Numbered from the stretch's first letter, positions 9,104 through 17,185 are shown. The stretch: 64,000 bases of DNA from JAAXXJ01 sp964412455 (GCA_964412455.1 CAYPOT010000011.1:1-64000); one strand, 5' to 3'. The notes: generated by a model from the sequence alone, not told the origin. Numbers and translations are program-made.

Positions 9104-9871
9104 ATGCGGGTCATATCGCTCCAGTCGGGGAGTAACGGAAACTGTGTCTACGTCGAGGCGGGCGGGGTGCGGCTGCTGTTCGATGCCGGCATCAGCGGCT
9201 CCACGGCGGCCGAGCGGCTCGCCGGCCACGGCAGGGACATCCGGAGCGTCGATGCCCTCATCATCTCACACAATCATTCCGACCATATCAGTTCCGCGGG
9301 CGTGTTCCAGCGGAAGTTCGACATTCCCCTCTATGTCACGCCGCGCTGCCTGTCCGCCGCCCAGACCCGCTGCTCCCTCGGAAAGCTGAAAGAGGTCCAG
9401 CACTTCCGCAGCGGAAGCACGATCTGCATCGGCGATGTGTCCGTGCATACCATCCCGACGCCGCACGACGGAGAGGACGGGGTCGCCTTTATCGTCGACG
9501 ATGGCGCGCACCGCCTCGGGATCCTGACCGACCTCGGGCATGTCTTCCAGGACCTCGGCAGGACGATCGCTTCTCTCGACGCGGTCTTCCTGGAGAGCAA
9601 TTACGATCCGCACATGCTGGCGAACGGCCCCTACCCCCGTTTTCTCAAGAGCCGCATCAAGGGCCCCGGCGGACACATCTCGAACCGGGAAGCCGCGGAG
9701 CTTATTGCCGGCGCGGCAGGTTCCCGGCTCAAGTGGGCGTGCCTGGCGCACCTGTCCGGGGAGAACAACAGCCCCGAGGTAGCTCTGCGGACGCACCGGG
9801 AGGTGTTGGGGAAGGGCCTGTCTCTTCATGTCGCGAGCCGCTATGAGGTGTCGGACATTTTGACACTTTGA
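9104..9871 (+). CDS. Metallo-beta-lactamase-fold hydrolase (YycJ/WalJ-like)
   Basis: A 255-residue cytoplasmic metal-dependent hydrolase. The metal-binding motif SHNHSDH (about residues 65-71) fits HxHxDH. Further metal-binding candidates are in TIPTPHDGED, LTDLGH and the late HLSGENN. The N-terminus SLQSGSNGNCVYVE is typical of the YycJ-like subfamily, whose members are proposed nucleases or phosphodiesterases. I chose ATG 9104 because GGAGAGG lies about 7 bases upstream and the protein starts directly at the first beta strand. The in-frame ATG at 9059 adds 15 residues unlike the family. The exact substrate cannot be told from sequence. Confidence 0.88.
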   Translation: MRVISLQSGSNGNCVYVEAGGVRLLFDAGISGSTAAERLAGHGRDIRSVDALIISHNHSDHISSAGVFQRKFDIPLYVTPRCLSAAQTRCSLGKLKEVQHFRSGSTICIGDVSVHTIPTPHDGEDGVAFIVDDGAHRLGILTDLGHVFQDLGRTIASLDAVFLESNYDPHMLANGPYPRFLKSRIKGPGGHISNREAAELIAGAAGSRLKWACLAHLSGENNSPEVALRTHREVLGKGLSLHVASRYEVSDILTL

Positions 9872-9920
9872 TTTTTCCTGTTTGGCAATAGTGATAATCC
9901 CGCATCAAGTATCCAGTGCT

Positions 9921-10009
9921 GTCATTGCGAGGAGCGACGCGACGCGGCAATCTCGATAGTACAACCGATTACGAACTGCGAGATTGCTTCGCCTTCGGCT
10001 CGCAATGAC
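9921..10009. repeat. Inverted repeat element (GTCATTGCGAG family), copy 1
   Basis: GTCATTGCGAGGAGCGA...GGCAATCTCG is mirrored by GCGAGATTGC...CTCGCAATGAC, giving a long imperfect palindrome of 89 bp. A second diverged copy lies at 28530-28619. It sits between two genes and encodes nothing. It is a dispersed extragenic palindrome, perhaps a MITE. Confidence 0.8.
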
Positions 10010-10047
10010 ACGCTGAGCGGACCTTTTTACTATCATCAGGTGACCCT

Positions 10048-10680
10048 ATGCCCGGCGTGAACGCATTTGACAAGAACGTTGACCGGTACGAGCAGTGGTT
10101 CGTGGACCACCCGCTGGCCTATGTGTCCGAACTGCGCGCTTTGCGGGAGCTGTTGCCGACGAGCGGCATCGGCATCGAGATCGGCGTCGGGACCGGCCGG
10201 TTCGCGGCCCCCCTTGAGCTCAAGAAAGGGATCGAGCCTTCGCGGCCCATGGCGGAGGTGGCGCGGAAACGGGGGATCGAGGTCGTCCCCGGCGTTGCCG
10301 AACACCTGCCGTTCGCGGACGGAGAGTTCGATCATGCTCTCATGGTCACCACGGTCTGCTTTCTCGACGACATGGATATGGCGTTCCAGGAGGTGCGGCG
10401 CGTTCTGCGGCCCGGAGGCTCGTTCGTCATCGGGTTCGTTGATCGCGAAAGCCCGCTGGGAATGGCATATCAGGACCGGAAGGACAAGAGCGCGTTCTAC
10501 CAGGACGCCACGTTCTACTCCGCTGAAGACATCATAGCGCATCTTCAGAAGGCCGGCTTCGGCGGCTTCACGTTCCGGCAGACCCTGTTCCGTCCGCTGC
10601 CGGAGATGGAAGAGGTCGAACCGGTGAAGGAGGGCCACGGTGAAGGTTCGTTCGTGGTTGTCCGGGGCGAAAAGAAATAA
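10048..10680 (+). CDS. Class I SAM-dependent methyltransferase
   Basis: A 210-residue methyltransferase of the Methyltransf_11 type. Motif I for S-adenosylmethionine binding is IEIGVGTGRF near residue 45. The acidic post-I position is in KGIEPSRPM, motif II is the EFDHALMVTTVCF strand, and motif III is LRPGGSFVIGFVD. Its substrate cannot be told; similar stand-alone proteins act on small molecules such as quinones or metabolites. The ATG has AGGTGACC upstream. It is flanked by repeats on both sides (9921-10009 and 10801-11112), so it is probably transcribed alone. Confidence 0.88.
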   Translation: MPGVNAFDKNVDRYEQWFVDHPLAYVSELRALRELLPTSGIGIEIGVGTGRFAAPLELKKGIEPSRPMAEVARKRGIEVVPGVAEHLPFADGEFDHALMVTTVCFLDDMDMAFQEVRRVLRPGGSFVIGFVDRESPLGMAYQDRKDKSAFYQDATFYSAEDIIAHLQKAGFGGFTFRQTLFRPLPEMEEVEPVKEGHGEGSFVVVRGEKK

Positions 10681-10800
10681 ACCTGGCCCGGTCAAGCCGG
10701 AACCAAATCTGCCGCGAAGACGCGATCAAAAGCAGGCGCTTCCAAGCGAGAGCACGAAGAGTTCATAATCCAGGTTCATTCGTAATTGAATTACAAATGC

Positions 10801-10941
10801 AAGGTATGGTCACAGAAACAAAGGCTCGGATAAAAACTTATCCGCAGATTACGCAGATTGACGCAGATTTAGTCTTTAACCACGGCCCAGAACGGTCGTT
10901 CTTTAATCTGCGAAATCTGTGAAATCTGCGGACGAATCTTA
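10801..10941. repeat. Dispersed ATCTGCG repeat, copy 1
   Basis: A 141-bp noncoding unit begins AAGGTATGGTCACAGAAACA and contains many ATCTGCG/CGCAGATT words that can pair with one another. It is repeated without visible change at 10972-11112. A diverged copy is at 56394-56574, a reversed copy at 18534-18690, and a shorter relative near 45990-46080. Confidence 0.9.
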
Positions 10942-10971
10942 GCCTTTCTGGTTTGTTCAGCTTTTTCAACT

Positions 10972-11112
10972 AAGGTATGGTCACAGAAACAAAGGCTCGG
11001 ATAAAAACTTATCCGCAGATTACGCAGATTGACGCAGATTTAGTCTTTAACCACGGCCCAGAACGGTCGTTCTTTAATCTGCGAAATCTGTGAAATCTGC
11101 GGACGAATCTTA
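10972..11112. repeat. Dispersed ATCTGCG repeat, copy 2
   Basis: This is an apparently identical 141-bp direct copy of 10801-10941, separated from it by a 30-bp spacer (CCTTTCTGGTTTG...). The spacer recurs after the copy at 56394, so the full unit is about 171 bp and is tandemly duplicated here. The region 10681-11182 otherwise holds no gene. Confidence 0.9.
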
Positions 11113-11182
11113 TTTTGAGTAGAATTTGATCCCATAGTTATTACCTGCTTGCACTGGAGATGATCCTGAGATAACGGACAGA

Positions 11183-12166
11183 ATGCAAACACCTCTTCGG
11201 CCAATCCACGTTCGCGGTCTTCAGATCGATCCGCCCTTGTTTCTCGCGCCCATGGCGGGCCTTACGCACAGCGCGCTCCGGCAGATCCTGTTCGGCTTCG
11301 GCGGGGTCGGTCTGGCCTCCACGGAAATGCTCTCGGCAAAAAGGCTGCCCACCGAAAGCCCCCGGGTCTCCCCCTATTTGATACGGACCTCCTCGGAGCG
11401 GCCTCTTTCCTATCAGCTCCTGACCTCCACTGCCGATGAGTTGGCGCGCGCCATAGAGGCGCTTCATGCACTGAAGGCGGATGCAATCGATCTGAACATG
11501 GGCTGCCCGGCCGCCGCGGTCGGCAGGTTCGGCGCCGGCTTCAGCCTGATGGAACGGCCGGAGGACGCCCGCCGCATCGTGGCCGAGGCAAGGAAACGCA
11601 CGCAGCTCCCCCTGACCGCGAAGATCCGGCTCGGCAGCGAACTGGATGAAGAGAAATTAAAGGGCTTCTGTACCATGCTCGAAGACGAGGGCATCGACCT
11701 GCTCTCGGTCCACGCCCGGCTCAAGAATGAGTCCTTTACAAGACGACCGCGCTGGGAAAATATTTCCGCCATCAAAAAATGGCTCACGATCCCTGTTATC
11801 GTCAATGGCGGCATCTTCTCGGTCCAGGACGCGGAAAACTGCCTGGCCGTCTCCGGCGCCGACGGCCTGATGCTCGGCCGCGGTGCAGTCATACGGCCCT
11901 GGCTGTTCGCGGAGATCGCGCGGGGTCTGTGCGGCAGCCCGCTCGCAGCGCCGGTGGTGTCGCTGCCCGAGGTATATGGAAGCTTTATCGACCACCTGGG
12001 AGGCCTCTTCCGGCCGGAATACCGGCTGGGCAGGCTGAAGGAGTTCACCCATTATTTCGCCCGGAACTACAAGTTCGGACACCACCTGGCCTCGAGGGTC
12101 CAGAGCAGCGCGAGCGTGGAAGAAGCGCGGGAAAGAGCGGTCCAGTTTTTTGAAAAGGGCGCGTAG
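11183..12166 (+). CDS. dus: tRNA-dihydrouridine synthase
   Basis: A 327-residue FMN enzyme that reduces uridines in tRNA to dihydrouridine. It has the N-terminal LAPMAGLTH motif, the catalytic cysteine in LNMGCP (about residue 110), KIRLGSE, VHARLKNESF and the FMN-phosphate site VNGGIFS...GADGLMLGRGA. The helical C-terminal domain is present. The segment after the catalytic Cys reads AAAVGRFGAG, slightly unlike the usual VxKxGxG pattern. No strong ribosome binding site is visible; the ATG start gives the full family N-terminus. It stands upstream of two tRNA genes, but these have their own promoter. Confidence 0.92.
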   Translation: MQTPLRPIHVRGLQIDPPLFLAPMAGLTHSALRQILFGFGGVGLASTEMLSAKRLPTESPRVSPYLIRTSSERPLSYQLLTSTADELARAIEALHALKADAIDLNMGCPAAAVGRFGAGFSLMERPEDARRIVAEARKRTQLPLTAKIRLGSELDEEKLKGFCTMLEDEGIDLLSVHARLKNESFTRRPRWENISAIKKWLTIPVIVNGGIFSVQDAENCLAVSGADGLMLGRGAVIRPWLFAEIARGLCGSPLAAPVVSLPEVYGSFIDHLGGLFRPEYRLGRLKEFTHYFARNYKFGHHLASRVQSSASVEEARERAVQFFEKGA

Positions 12167-12279
12167 GCTGTAGAAGATCGGGCCGTCAGGATCATTGCGC
12201 AGCGAAAACCCGCATGGGCAAAACAACAAGGAGCGCGCCTGTTCCTGGATTTAACCCCGTAATATTACTCATTTTCCGC

Positions 12280-12308
12280 TTGACACCTGGAGAGGTTTTG
12301 GCTATAGT
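12280..12308 (+). promoter_or_regulatory. Sigma-70 promoter of the tRNA genes
   Basis: TTGACA (12280-12285) and TATAGT (12303-12308) stand 17 bases apart, a near-consensus promoter ending 17 bases before tRNA-Gln. Confidence 0.85.
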
Positions 12309-12325
12309 GCTCAGGCCGTAATCCC

Positions 12326-12399
12326 TGGGGGATCGTCCAGTGGTAGGACGACAGGCTCTGAACCTGTTTACGGGGGTTCGAATCCTCCTCCCCCAACCA
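12326..12399 (+). tRNA. tRNA-Gln (CTG anticodon)
   Basis: A 74-nt cloverleaf including the encoded CCA. The acceptor stem is TGGGGGA/TCCCCCA, the anticodon arm is ACAGG-CTCTGAA-CCTGT with anticodon CTG, and the T loop is TTCGAAT. The strong promoter lies directly upstream. Between this tRNA and the next, 12405-12500 is filled with short TTGCAAATTGGAAATT-like inverted words and no gene. Confidence 0.95.
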
Positions 12400-12513
12400 T
12401 GCAAGAACCATTGCAAATTGGAAATTTGAAATTGCAAATTGGAAGTTGATCCAACACAGTTTACAATCTTCAATTTACAAACTGCAATTTACAATCTGAC
12501 GCCTCATCAAGCT

Positions 12514-12589
12514 GGTCCCATCGTCTAGCGGCCTAGGACGCTGGCCTCTCACGCCGGAGACACGGGTTCGATTCCCGTTGGGACCACCA
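12514..12589 (+). tRNA. tRNA-Glu (CTC anticodon)
   Basis: A 76-nt cloverleaf with encoded CCA. The acceptor stem is GGTCCCA/TGGGACC, the anticodon arm is CTGGC-CTCTCAC-GCCGG with anticodon CTC, and the T loop is TTCGATT. It is probably co-transcribed with tRNA-Gln, since one promoter precedes both and one terminator follows. Confidence 0.95.
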
Positions 12590-12620
12590 TTTCATAGTCC
12601 ACAGAAGTCAGATACGCCGC

Positions 12621-12647
12621 ATAAGCCCCTTGCTACAAGGGGCTTAT
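12621..12647 (+). terminator. Terminator after the tRNA genes
   Basis: A perfect 12-bp stem ATAAGCCCCTTG / CAAGGGGCTTAT with a CTA loop lies 31 bases after tRNA-Glu. The following tract (GCTGTTTCC) is only weakly T-rich. Confidence 0.75.
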
Positions 12648-12938
12648 GCTGTTTCCGGGCCCTTCCAGGTGATTGCCGGAAACGCCGCAGGCGGCCTGCT
12701 GGATAAACAAATCAAGTCCGAAGAGTGCTGAAGGGTGTGTACGCGATGGAGTGGATGATCGGGAGGAAATAGTGGCAGGCGAAAAAAAGACTTGACGCAC
12801 GGGGGGGTCGTTCTGAGGGGAAAAAGATGCGCGGGAGACAACGCGTATTTTAGATATAAGCAAAGGAACTCATGCCTGATTCCGTACCGTCCTGTCCCTT
12901 GCCCCAGAAGCCAAAGAGACCCGACTCTCGCCGGGCGC

Positions 12939-13808
12939 CTATGCTCTTTCCAGAAAAATACCGGCCTCGATCCGTCCCTCGGCAACATACAGGGGAAACA
13001 GAAGCCCTTTGCCGCCTGCCGGCACGGGGATGCCGGCCGCGCTGCCGGTGAGGAGCTCGGGCGGGGAGATCTCAATCTCGTTTCCCATCTGGGACGCCAT
13101 GGCCTCAATGTTCCCGCAGATGACGTTCGCGAGTTCCATCACCGTGTCGTTCAGCATGGCTTCCGGTTCCTTCGAGACATCATCCGTGTAGAGCATTGCT
13201 CTGGCGATCAACGTCCGGACGCCGGCGGAGACCGAGAGCAGATACCGCGCCTTCACCGACCCGGTCAACCGTATTGCCACGATCGTGTCATTGGCGTCAA
13301 GACGCTGCACCGCCACACACTGACCCGGCCTGACCGTGAGGTTCGCCACCCGGGACAACAGCTTGTGCGTAAGATCGGCAGCGACTTCCCAGAGGGCGGG
13401 AGACGGCACTCCCGCGGGGATCGACACCTTGTTGACCATCACATAGGGGGCCTGATCCGCCTTGAACGCATCCAGGTGTTTCGGCAGGTCCTCCGCTTTG
13501 ACGGCACCCACCTTGATCAAGGCCTCTCCGATAAACAGGTGGCCGGTTTTCTGCTTTGCCAGCACCGCCTTCAACTGGCCCCCGGTCAGAATGCCGAGCT
13601 TCACGCACATGTCGCCGAACTGCAAATCTTCCGACCGCTGCGCGTCGTGGACGCGGGTAATGTCGGCATTGGTGATGAGACCCATGGAGAGGGCCATCTC
13701 GCCGAATTTGAGGTTCGTTGAATCCTGCAAGGCAACGGCTTTCAACAGAGCTTCCTTCGTAATGACGTTCTTCTCCAAGAGGAACTGACCAAAAAATTTA
13801 ACCGGCAC
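12939..13808 (-). CDS. CheX-like phosphatase with an N-terminal MshEN-like region
   Basis: A 289-residue cytoplasmic protein. Its first ~110 residues carry repeated 'FGxxLLExNxITxExLxxAVxxQ' segments of the MshEN/GspE N-terminal type, which in other proteins can bind cyclic di-GMP. The C-terminal half (about 145-289) looks like a CheX/CheC phosphatase; ELANVICGN (about 235) matches the ExxN catalytic pattern that removes phosphate from CheY. The start is GTG at 13808, with AAAGGAG 7 bases upstream. It lies 39 bp after the CheY-like gene on the same strand, so the pair probably forms a small phosphorylation module. The fusion suggests that the phosphatase could respond to a nucleotide, which is an inference. 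Confidence 0.75.
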   Translation of the reverse strand: MPVKFFGQFLLEKNVITKEALLKAVALQDSTNLKFGEMALSMGLITNADITRVHDAQRSEDLQFGDMCVKLGILTGGQLKAVLAKQKTGHLFIGEALIKVGAVKAEDLPKHLDAFKADQAPYVMVNKVSIPAGVPSPALWEVAADLTHKLLSRVANLTVRPGQCVAVQRLDANDTIVAIRLTGSVKARYLLSVSAGVRTLIARAMLYTDDVSKEPEAMLNDTVMELANVICGNIEAMASQMGNEIEISPPELLTGSAAGIPVPAGGKGLLFPLYVAEGRIEAGIFLERA

Positions 13809-13847
13809 GTTCGATCTCCTTTGCGTAACGGATTTTTTGCGCTCTTT

Positions 13848-14207
13848 CTACAGCGCCCGCAGGATCTTCAGCACATCATCCGGCTGGAAGGGCTTTGCTA
13901 TGACGTTCCTGGCGCCCAGTTTGAGCGCCTCGGTGAACTTGTCACCCACTCCGCCCAAAGAGGTGATCATCACAACTTTGGCAGCGGGGTCGATCGCCAC
14001 GATGCTTCTCAGGGCGGTCGGCCCGTCCATCACCGGCATATTCATGTCCATGCAGACGATATCAGGACGGTCTGTCTGGTACATTTGTATCGCCTCGGCG
14101 CCGTTCCTGGCGTGCCCGATGACCTCGAACTCGCCCGTACCGGCAATGATCTGGCCGAGCTGGCGCCCCACAGATAAGCTGTCATCCACCACCAGCACTT
14201 TCTTCAT
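13848..14207 (-). CDS. CheY-like response regulator
   Basis: A 119-residue single receiver domain. It shows the acidic pair VVDDS (residues 8-9), the phospho-acceptor Asp in VCMDMNMPVMDG (about 53), Ser/Thr in MITS (about 82) and Lys in AKPF (about 104). No output domain is attached, so it acts by binding a partner, as CheY does. A GGGAGG ribosome binding site lies 12 bases before the ATG. The neighbouring CheX-like gene is the likely phosphatase. No flagellar or chemoreceptor gene is near, so the process controlled is unknown. Confidence 0.92.
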   Translation of the reverse strand: MKKVLVVDDSLSVGRQLGQIIAGTGEFEVIGHARNGAEAIQMYQTDRPDIVCMDMNMPVMDGPTALRSIVAIDPAAKVVMITSLGGVGDKFTEALKLGARNVIAKPFQPDDVLKILRAL

Positions 14208-14563
14208 AAATTATTATCCTCCCTTAGACCATATCGCGCCAGATCCGCGGAAAAACGTCGTGGCCGTTATCAGGACACGGGACATTACGCCTATTATACT
14301 ATATGTATTAACGAAGGGTTGTTTATTCTTTCCTGATTAACAATCCCTCGCTCTTCTCCCCTGACCCATAATAGTATCCTGTCTACTGCTCAAAATTCCT
14401 TCTTGCCTTTTTCCCATATCTAACCTACCATCAAAGACATACACACCATCCTCGGTCGGATCCCGCGCCCTTCCAGCGGAGCCGGGGCCGGAAGGGATCA
14501 CCGCGAATCTTACTTTCCTTAAGGAGCGAGCAAGGTTATGGACGAGAACAAGACGCGGCCAGA
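14208..14563. other. Intergenic region upstream of cheY-like gene
   Basis: This 356-bp stretch separates divergent genes. A TATAAT on the minus strand (14293-14298) could be the -10 element for the cheY-cheX unit, although no good -35 is seen. At 14538 an ATG with AAGGAG upstream opens a frame that differs by two bases from that of the 39-residue peptide at 14564, which hints at a frameshift. No other gene is seen. Confidence 0.45.
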
Positions 14564-14683
14564 ATGGAAACGGCCGGAGCGGAGCAGGAAAGCGGAGGGA
14601 AGAACATCGGGAAGATCGTCTTGCTGGTCGTGCTGCTGGTCGCCGCGTGGTACGCGCTGGAGTGGCTGATCGGGAAGAAGTAG
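14564..14683 (+). CDS. Small single-pass membrane peptide, possibly frameshifted
   Basis: A possible 39-residue protein with a polar N-terminus (about 18 residues), one hydrophobic helix (IVLLVVLLVAAWYAL) and a basic end EWLIGKK. The ATG at 14564 has no ribosome binding site. The only good one, AAGGAG at 14521, serves an ATG at 14538 in another frame, so the gene may be frameshifted or the start misread. A short relative of the last 11 codons (VYAMEWMIGRK) is found at 12740-12775 with no intact gene in front. A MITE is inserted 5 bp after its stop codon. No function can be assigned. Confidence 0.4.
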   Translation: METAGAEQESGGKNIGKIVLLVVLLVAAWYALEWLIGKK

Positions 14684-14688
14684 CGGAA

Positions 14689-14967
14689 GGTACTGTCAAA
14701 AGTTCTATGAAAAAACGAAGAATATTTTACCGCAGAGATCGCAGAGGTCGCAGAGAAATGCAAATCTTGAAATAAAAGCAGATTAAGTAAAAGAAACCTG
14801 GTTAAATTAGGAACATATTCAGGTTAAACGAACTTCAACGGACATTAGGCAAAGAATGTAGATTCAAAGAGGAAGATTTTGAGAGGTCACCGAGGGGGAG
14901 GGAGCAGAAAAGGTGTTTAATGTATTGTAATCCAAGAAGTTCTCTGCGGTGAAAGTTTTGACATTAC
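14689..14967. mobile_element. MITE-like element family A, copy 1
   Basis: A noncoding element of 279 bp bounded by imperfect terminal inverted repeats: GTACTGTCAAAAGTT at the left and AAGTTTTGACATTAC at the right. The 9-bp sequence GTAGCGGAA stands directly on both sides (14680-14688 and 14968-14976), as expected of a target-site duplication. A homologous copy at 17231-17527 has its own duplication. No transposase is encoded, so it would need one in trans. Confidence 0.85.
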
Positions 14968-15097
14968 GTAGCGGAATGCAGGGAGAAAGACCAGCGCCAC
15001 AGGGGTCCCGGTGAGGAGAGGTCGATACGTCAACAGGTCAAACCTGACCCCGATAGCTCTTTATCTTAATGGCTGCTTTCCTTCAGGAGGTCACTTC

Positions 15098-15586
15098 ATG
15101 AACACGCTTAAGCCGTCCCGCACCGTTCTGTTTCTCTTCGGAGCGGTACTGGGCATTCTCGGCACGATCTTCCTTCCCGGCGTCGTGCGGCCTTACATCC
15201 CCGAATGGATAACGGGTACGACGATAGCCGTGAAAGGGGCCGTTGCGGCAAAGCAGAAACAGGAGAAGGTCCTTCTTCTGACCGTCAATACGCCCGAAGG
15301 CATGCTGCTGGCCACCTTCAAGAAAAAGGTCGACGAGATCAACCTTCTGGTCAACGAAAAAGACACGATCGAATTCACCCTTCCGAAGTACACGCCCTTT
15401 ATCGACGACCCGAAGATCATACGGGTCGTAAAAGAACAGCAGGCGGTTCCTGAGCCGGCCCCTGCCGCAAAGCCAAAAAAGCAAAGCACAAAGGAAGTAA
15501 AACCCAAACGGCAGACAAAGCCGCCGGCCGCTGATCCGGCTCCCGCTCCCGGGGCGACAGAAATGAAGCCGCCGGACCAGAAGTGA
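15098..15586 (+). CDS. Membrane-anchored protein of unknown function
   Basis: A 162-residue protein that I do not recognise. Residues 8-28 form one hydrophobic segment (TVLFLFGAVLGILGTIFLPG), probably a signal anchor. It is followed by a short beta-rich part (about 50-105) and a Lys/Pro/Ala-rich tail (about 115-162). The layout suggests a bitopic protein with the small domain outside the cytoplasm and a disordered end. The ATG at 15098 is chosen because AGGAGG lies 7 bases upstream; the longer frame from 15011 starts in a REP-like site. It lies 130 bp downstream of a MITE and 140 bp before another unknown gene. Confidence 0.6.
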   Translation: MNTLKPSRTVLFLFGAVLGILGTIFLPGVVRPYIPEWITGTTIAVKGAVAAKQKQEKVLLLTVNTPEGMLLATFKKKVDEINLLVNEKDTIEFTLPKYTPFIDDPKIIRVVKEQQAVPEPAPAAKPKKQSTKEVKPKRQTKPPAADPAPAPGATEMKPPDQK

Positions 15587-15727
15587 TGAGAAAACCCGAC
15601 CCAAAACGCGAGAAGTGATCAAGTCCAGGAGCACCGGCAGAATATAATAATCAAAGACCTGAACCCGGGGGCCCGGACGTACCGGTGAAAGACACGGCCA
15701 GGGCCCGAGAGGTTCCCGAGGAGTTCC

Positions 15728-16399
15728 ATGGCATCCGCTGAAGCGCGGCCTGGATCGCCTGAGCAGCCGGCTTGGTCCGCGGCCATGGCCCAGGCATCAG
15801 CCCAACAGGCATTCGAGCTGTTCAAGAACAAGGAATACCGGCGATCGGCGCGCTTTGACGCGCTGGATCCGGTTGAACAGGACCGGATCTTCAATGAGCT
15901 GGTCGTCGCGCACCTTGTTTTGATCATGCTGGTCCTGGAGGCGCCGGACCTGCGTGTTCCGCCCGGGTCCCGGGAATACCTGGCCGGGCTGAAGGCGGCC
16001 GTCCCGAAAGCATACGTGGACAACCTGCGGACCCTGGGCGTGGAGAACGAGCATCTCCTGGTGTGGAAGAAGCTTATCTCCCTTCGGTACGAAGAATACG
16101 CAAAGGACCGGCATGACGTGCGCGCCGCGGCTATGCACCTTGAGGCACGGGAGAAGGCCCTGGACCTCGACGATCTCTCCCTGATACAATTGCTCGTACC
16201 GGTTCAGGCGGTGGCCATCGGCTGCCACCACCATGTCTGCCGGGGGGACACCGATGGCCGCGATGAGCTGTTCAAGCTGACGATAAAAGCGCTGGCGAGA
16301 TCCTACGCGGATGTCCGGATCCGGCTCGAAGGCGGGAAGATCACGTTCCTGATGCGGGCACGCCGGTTCCTGAGGCGGTTGCTGTCGCCCGGGAGGTAG
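15728..16399 (+). CDS. Conserved-looking cytoplasmic protein of unknown function
   Basis: A 223-residue protein with no signal peptide or membrane segment and no motif I can name. It is largely helical and charged. The middle contains a histidine cluster, GCHHHVC (about residue 175), which could bind metal, and the C-terminus is very basic (RARRFLRRLL). The ATG has GAGGAG 6 bases upstream. The next gene downstream encodes a triheme cytochrome, but 130 bp separate the two, so a shared role is not shown. Confidence 0.6.
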   Translation: MASAEARPGSPEQPAWSAAMAQASAQQAFELFKNKEYRRSARFDALDPVEQDRIFNELVVAHLVLIMLVLEAPDLRVPPGSREYLAGLKAAVPKAYVDNLRTLGVENEHLLVWKKLISLRYEEYAKDRHDVRAAAMHLEAREKALDLDDLSLIQLLVPVQAVAIGCHHHVCRGDTDGRDELFKLTIKALARSYADVRIRLEGGKITFLMRARRFLRRLLSPGR

Positions 16400-16531
16400 G
16401 CGGCGGGTGCCGGGTGAGAGGAAGAGCCGAAAGCGTCAACGTCCCGGAGTAAGAGAGTGTAAATGTCAAGAGTGAACGGCCTGACCCTCAGGGTTTCCGG
16501 TCGGCTTCATGTTTCCTCGGGAGGTGCAAGC

Positions 16532-16918
16532 ATGGGACGGATGATGGTAACGGTTGTTGCTGTTGCGCTCTGCACGCTGGTCATCCCGGCGGGGAATGCT
16601 TCGGCAGTCGGGCCCGACACGACCCTTACCTGGGCCGGAGGCGGCAAGGGAAAGATTATGTTCGAAGGGAAAAAGCACGCCGAGACAGGCTACGTCTGCA
16701 AGGATTGCCATCAGGGCCTGTTCAGCATGAAGCACGGAACGGCCAAGATGACCCATGACGAGCTCAAGCAAGGCCATTACTGCGGCGCCTGCCACAACGG
16801 CACTCTCGCCTTCAGCACCGTTGACCAGGGGAAGTGCTTTGCGTGCCACCAGGGGAAAAAAAAGAAGCCGACGATGCCAGAGGAGAGGAAGCCAGAGGAA
16901 AAGAAGATGTACAAGTAA
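16532..16918 (+). CDS. Periplasmic c7-type triheme cytochrome
   Basis: A 128-residue exported cytochrome. After a signal peptide (about residues 1-25, ending ASA) come three heme motifs: CKDCH, CGACH and CFACH. The context TLTWAGGGKGKIMFEGKKHAE and YCGACHNGTLAFS fits the c(7)-type triheme family seen near extracellular electron transfer systems, a different subfamily from the PpcA-like protein at 324. The C-terminal tail is very Lys/Glu/Pro-rich. GGGAGG precedes the ATG at 16532; the upstream in-frame ATG at 16463 would put a hydrophilic stretch before the signal peptide and is rejected. Confidence 0.88.
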   Translation: MGRMMVTVVAVALCTLVIPAGNASAVGPDTTLTWAGGGKGKIMFEGKKHAETGYVCKDCHQGLFSMKHGTAKMTHDELKQGHYCGACHNGTLAFSTVDQGKCFACHQGKKKKPTMPEERKPEEKKMYK

Positions 16919-17033
16919 GATGATCCCGGAAGGGCGGGGAAGAGGCGCAGTACTATAACTCCATAATCAGGAATGCCCCCCGTTGGAGCGTTAGCAGGAT
17001 GGTGAATGCTATAGAGCAAATATCAAGATACAA

Positions 17034-17185
17034 CGGGCTGTTGTTCAAATCTTTTTTGTGCTTCGACTGGCTCAGCACGAACGGGAAAATCTTACAATAG
17101 CAAAGGCCAAACCGTTCGCCCTGAGTGCTCTGCTGAGTATGTCGAAGCATTGTCGAAGGGTGAACGGGGTTTGGGGAACAGCCCG
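17034..17185. mobile_element. MITE-like element family B, copy 1
   Basis: A 152-bp noncoding element with terminal inverted repeats CGGGCTGTTG...CAACAGCCCG (the right end reads GGAACAGCCCG). The 4-bp sequence ACAA stands on both sides (17030-17033 and 17186-17189). The interior contains CTTCGACTGGCTCAGCACGA and a TTCGCCCTGAG...CGAAGGGTGAA hairpin. A second copy is at 18228-18356. Confidence 0.8.

Noticed and set aside
10801..11112. Two direct repeats as attachment sites of a prophage or island
   Set aside because: Only 30 bp lie between the copies, no integrase is near, and the tRNA genes are more than 1 kb away with no duplicated tRNA end.
12405..12500. Third tRNA or small RNA between the two tRNA genes
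   Set aside because: The sequence is made of short TTGCAAATT/AATTTACAA words and cannot form a cloverleaf.
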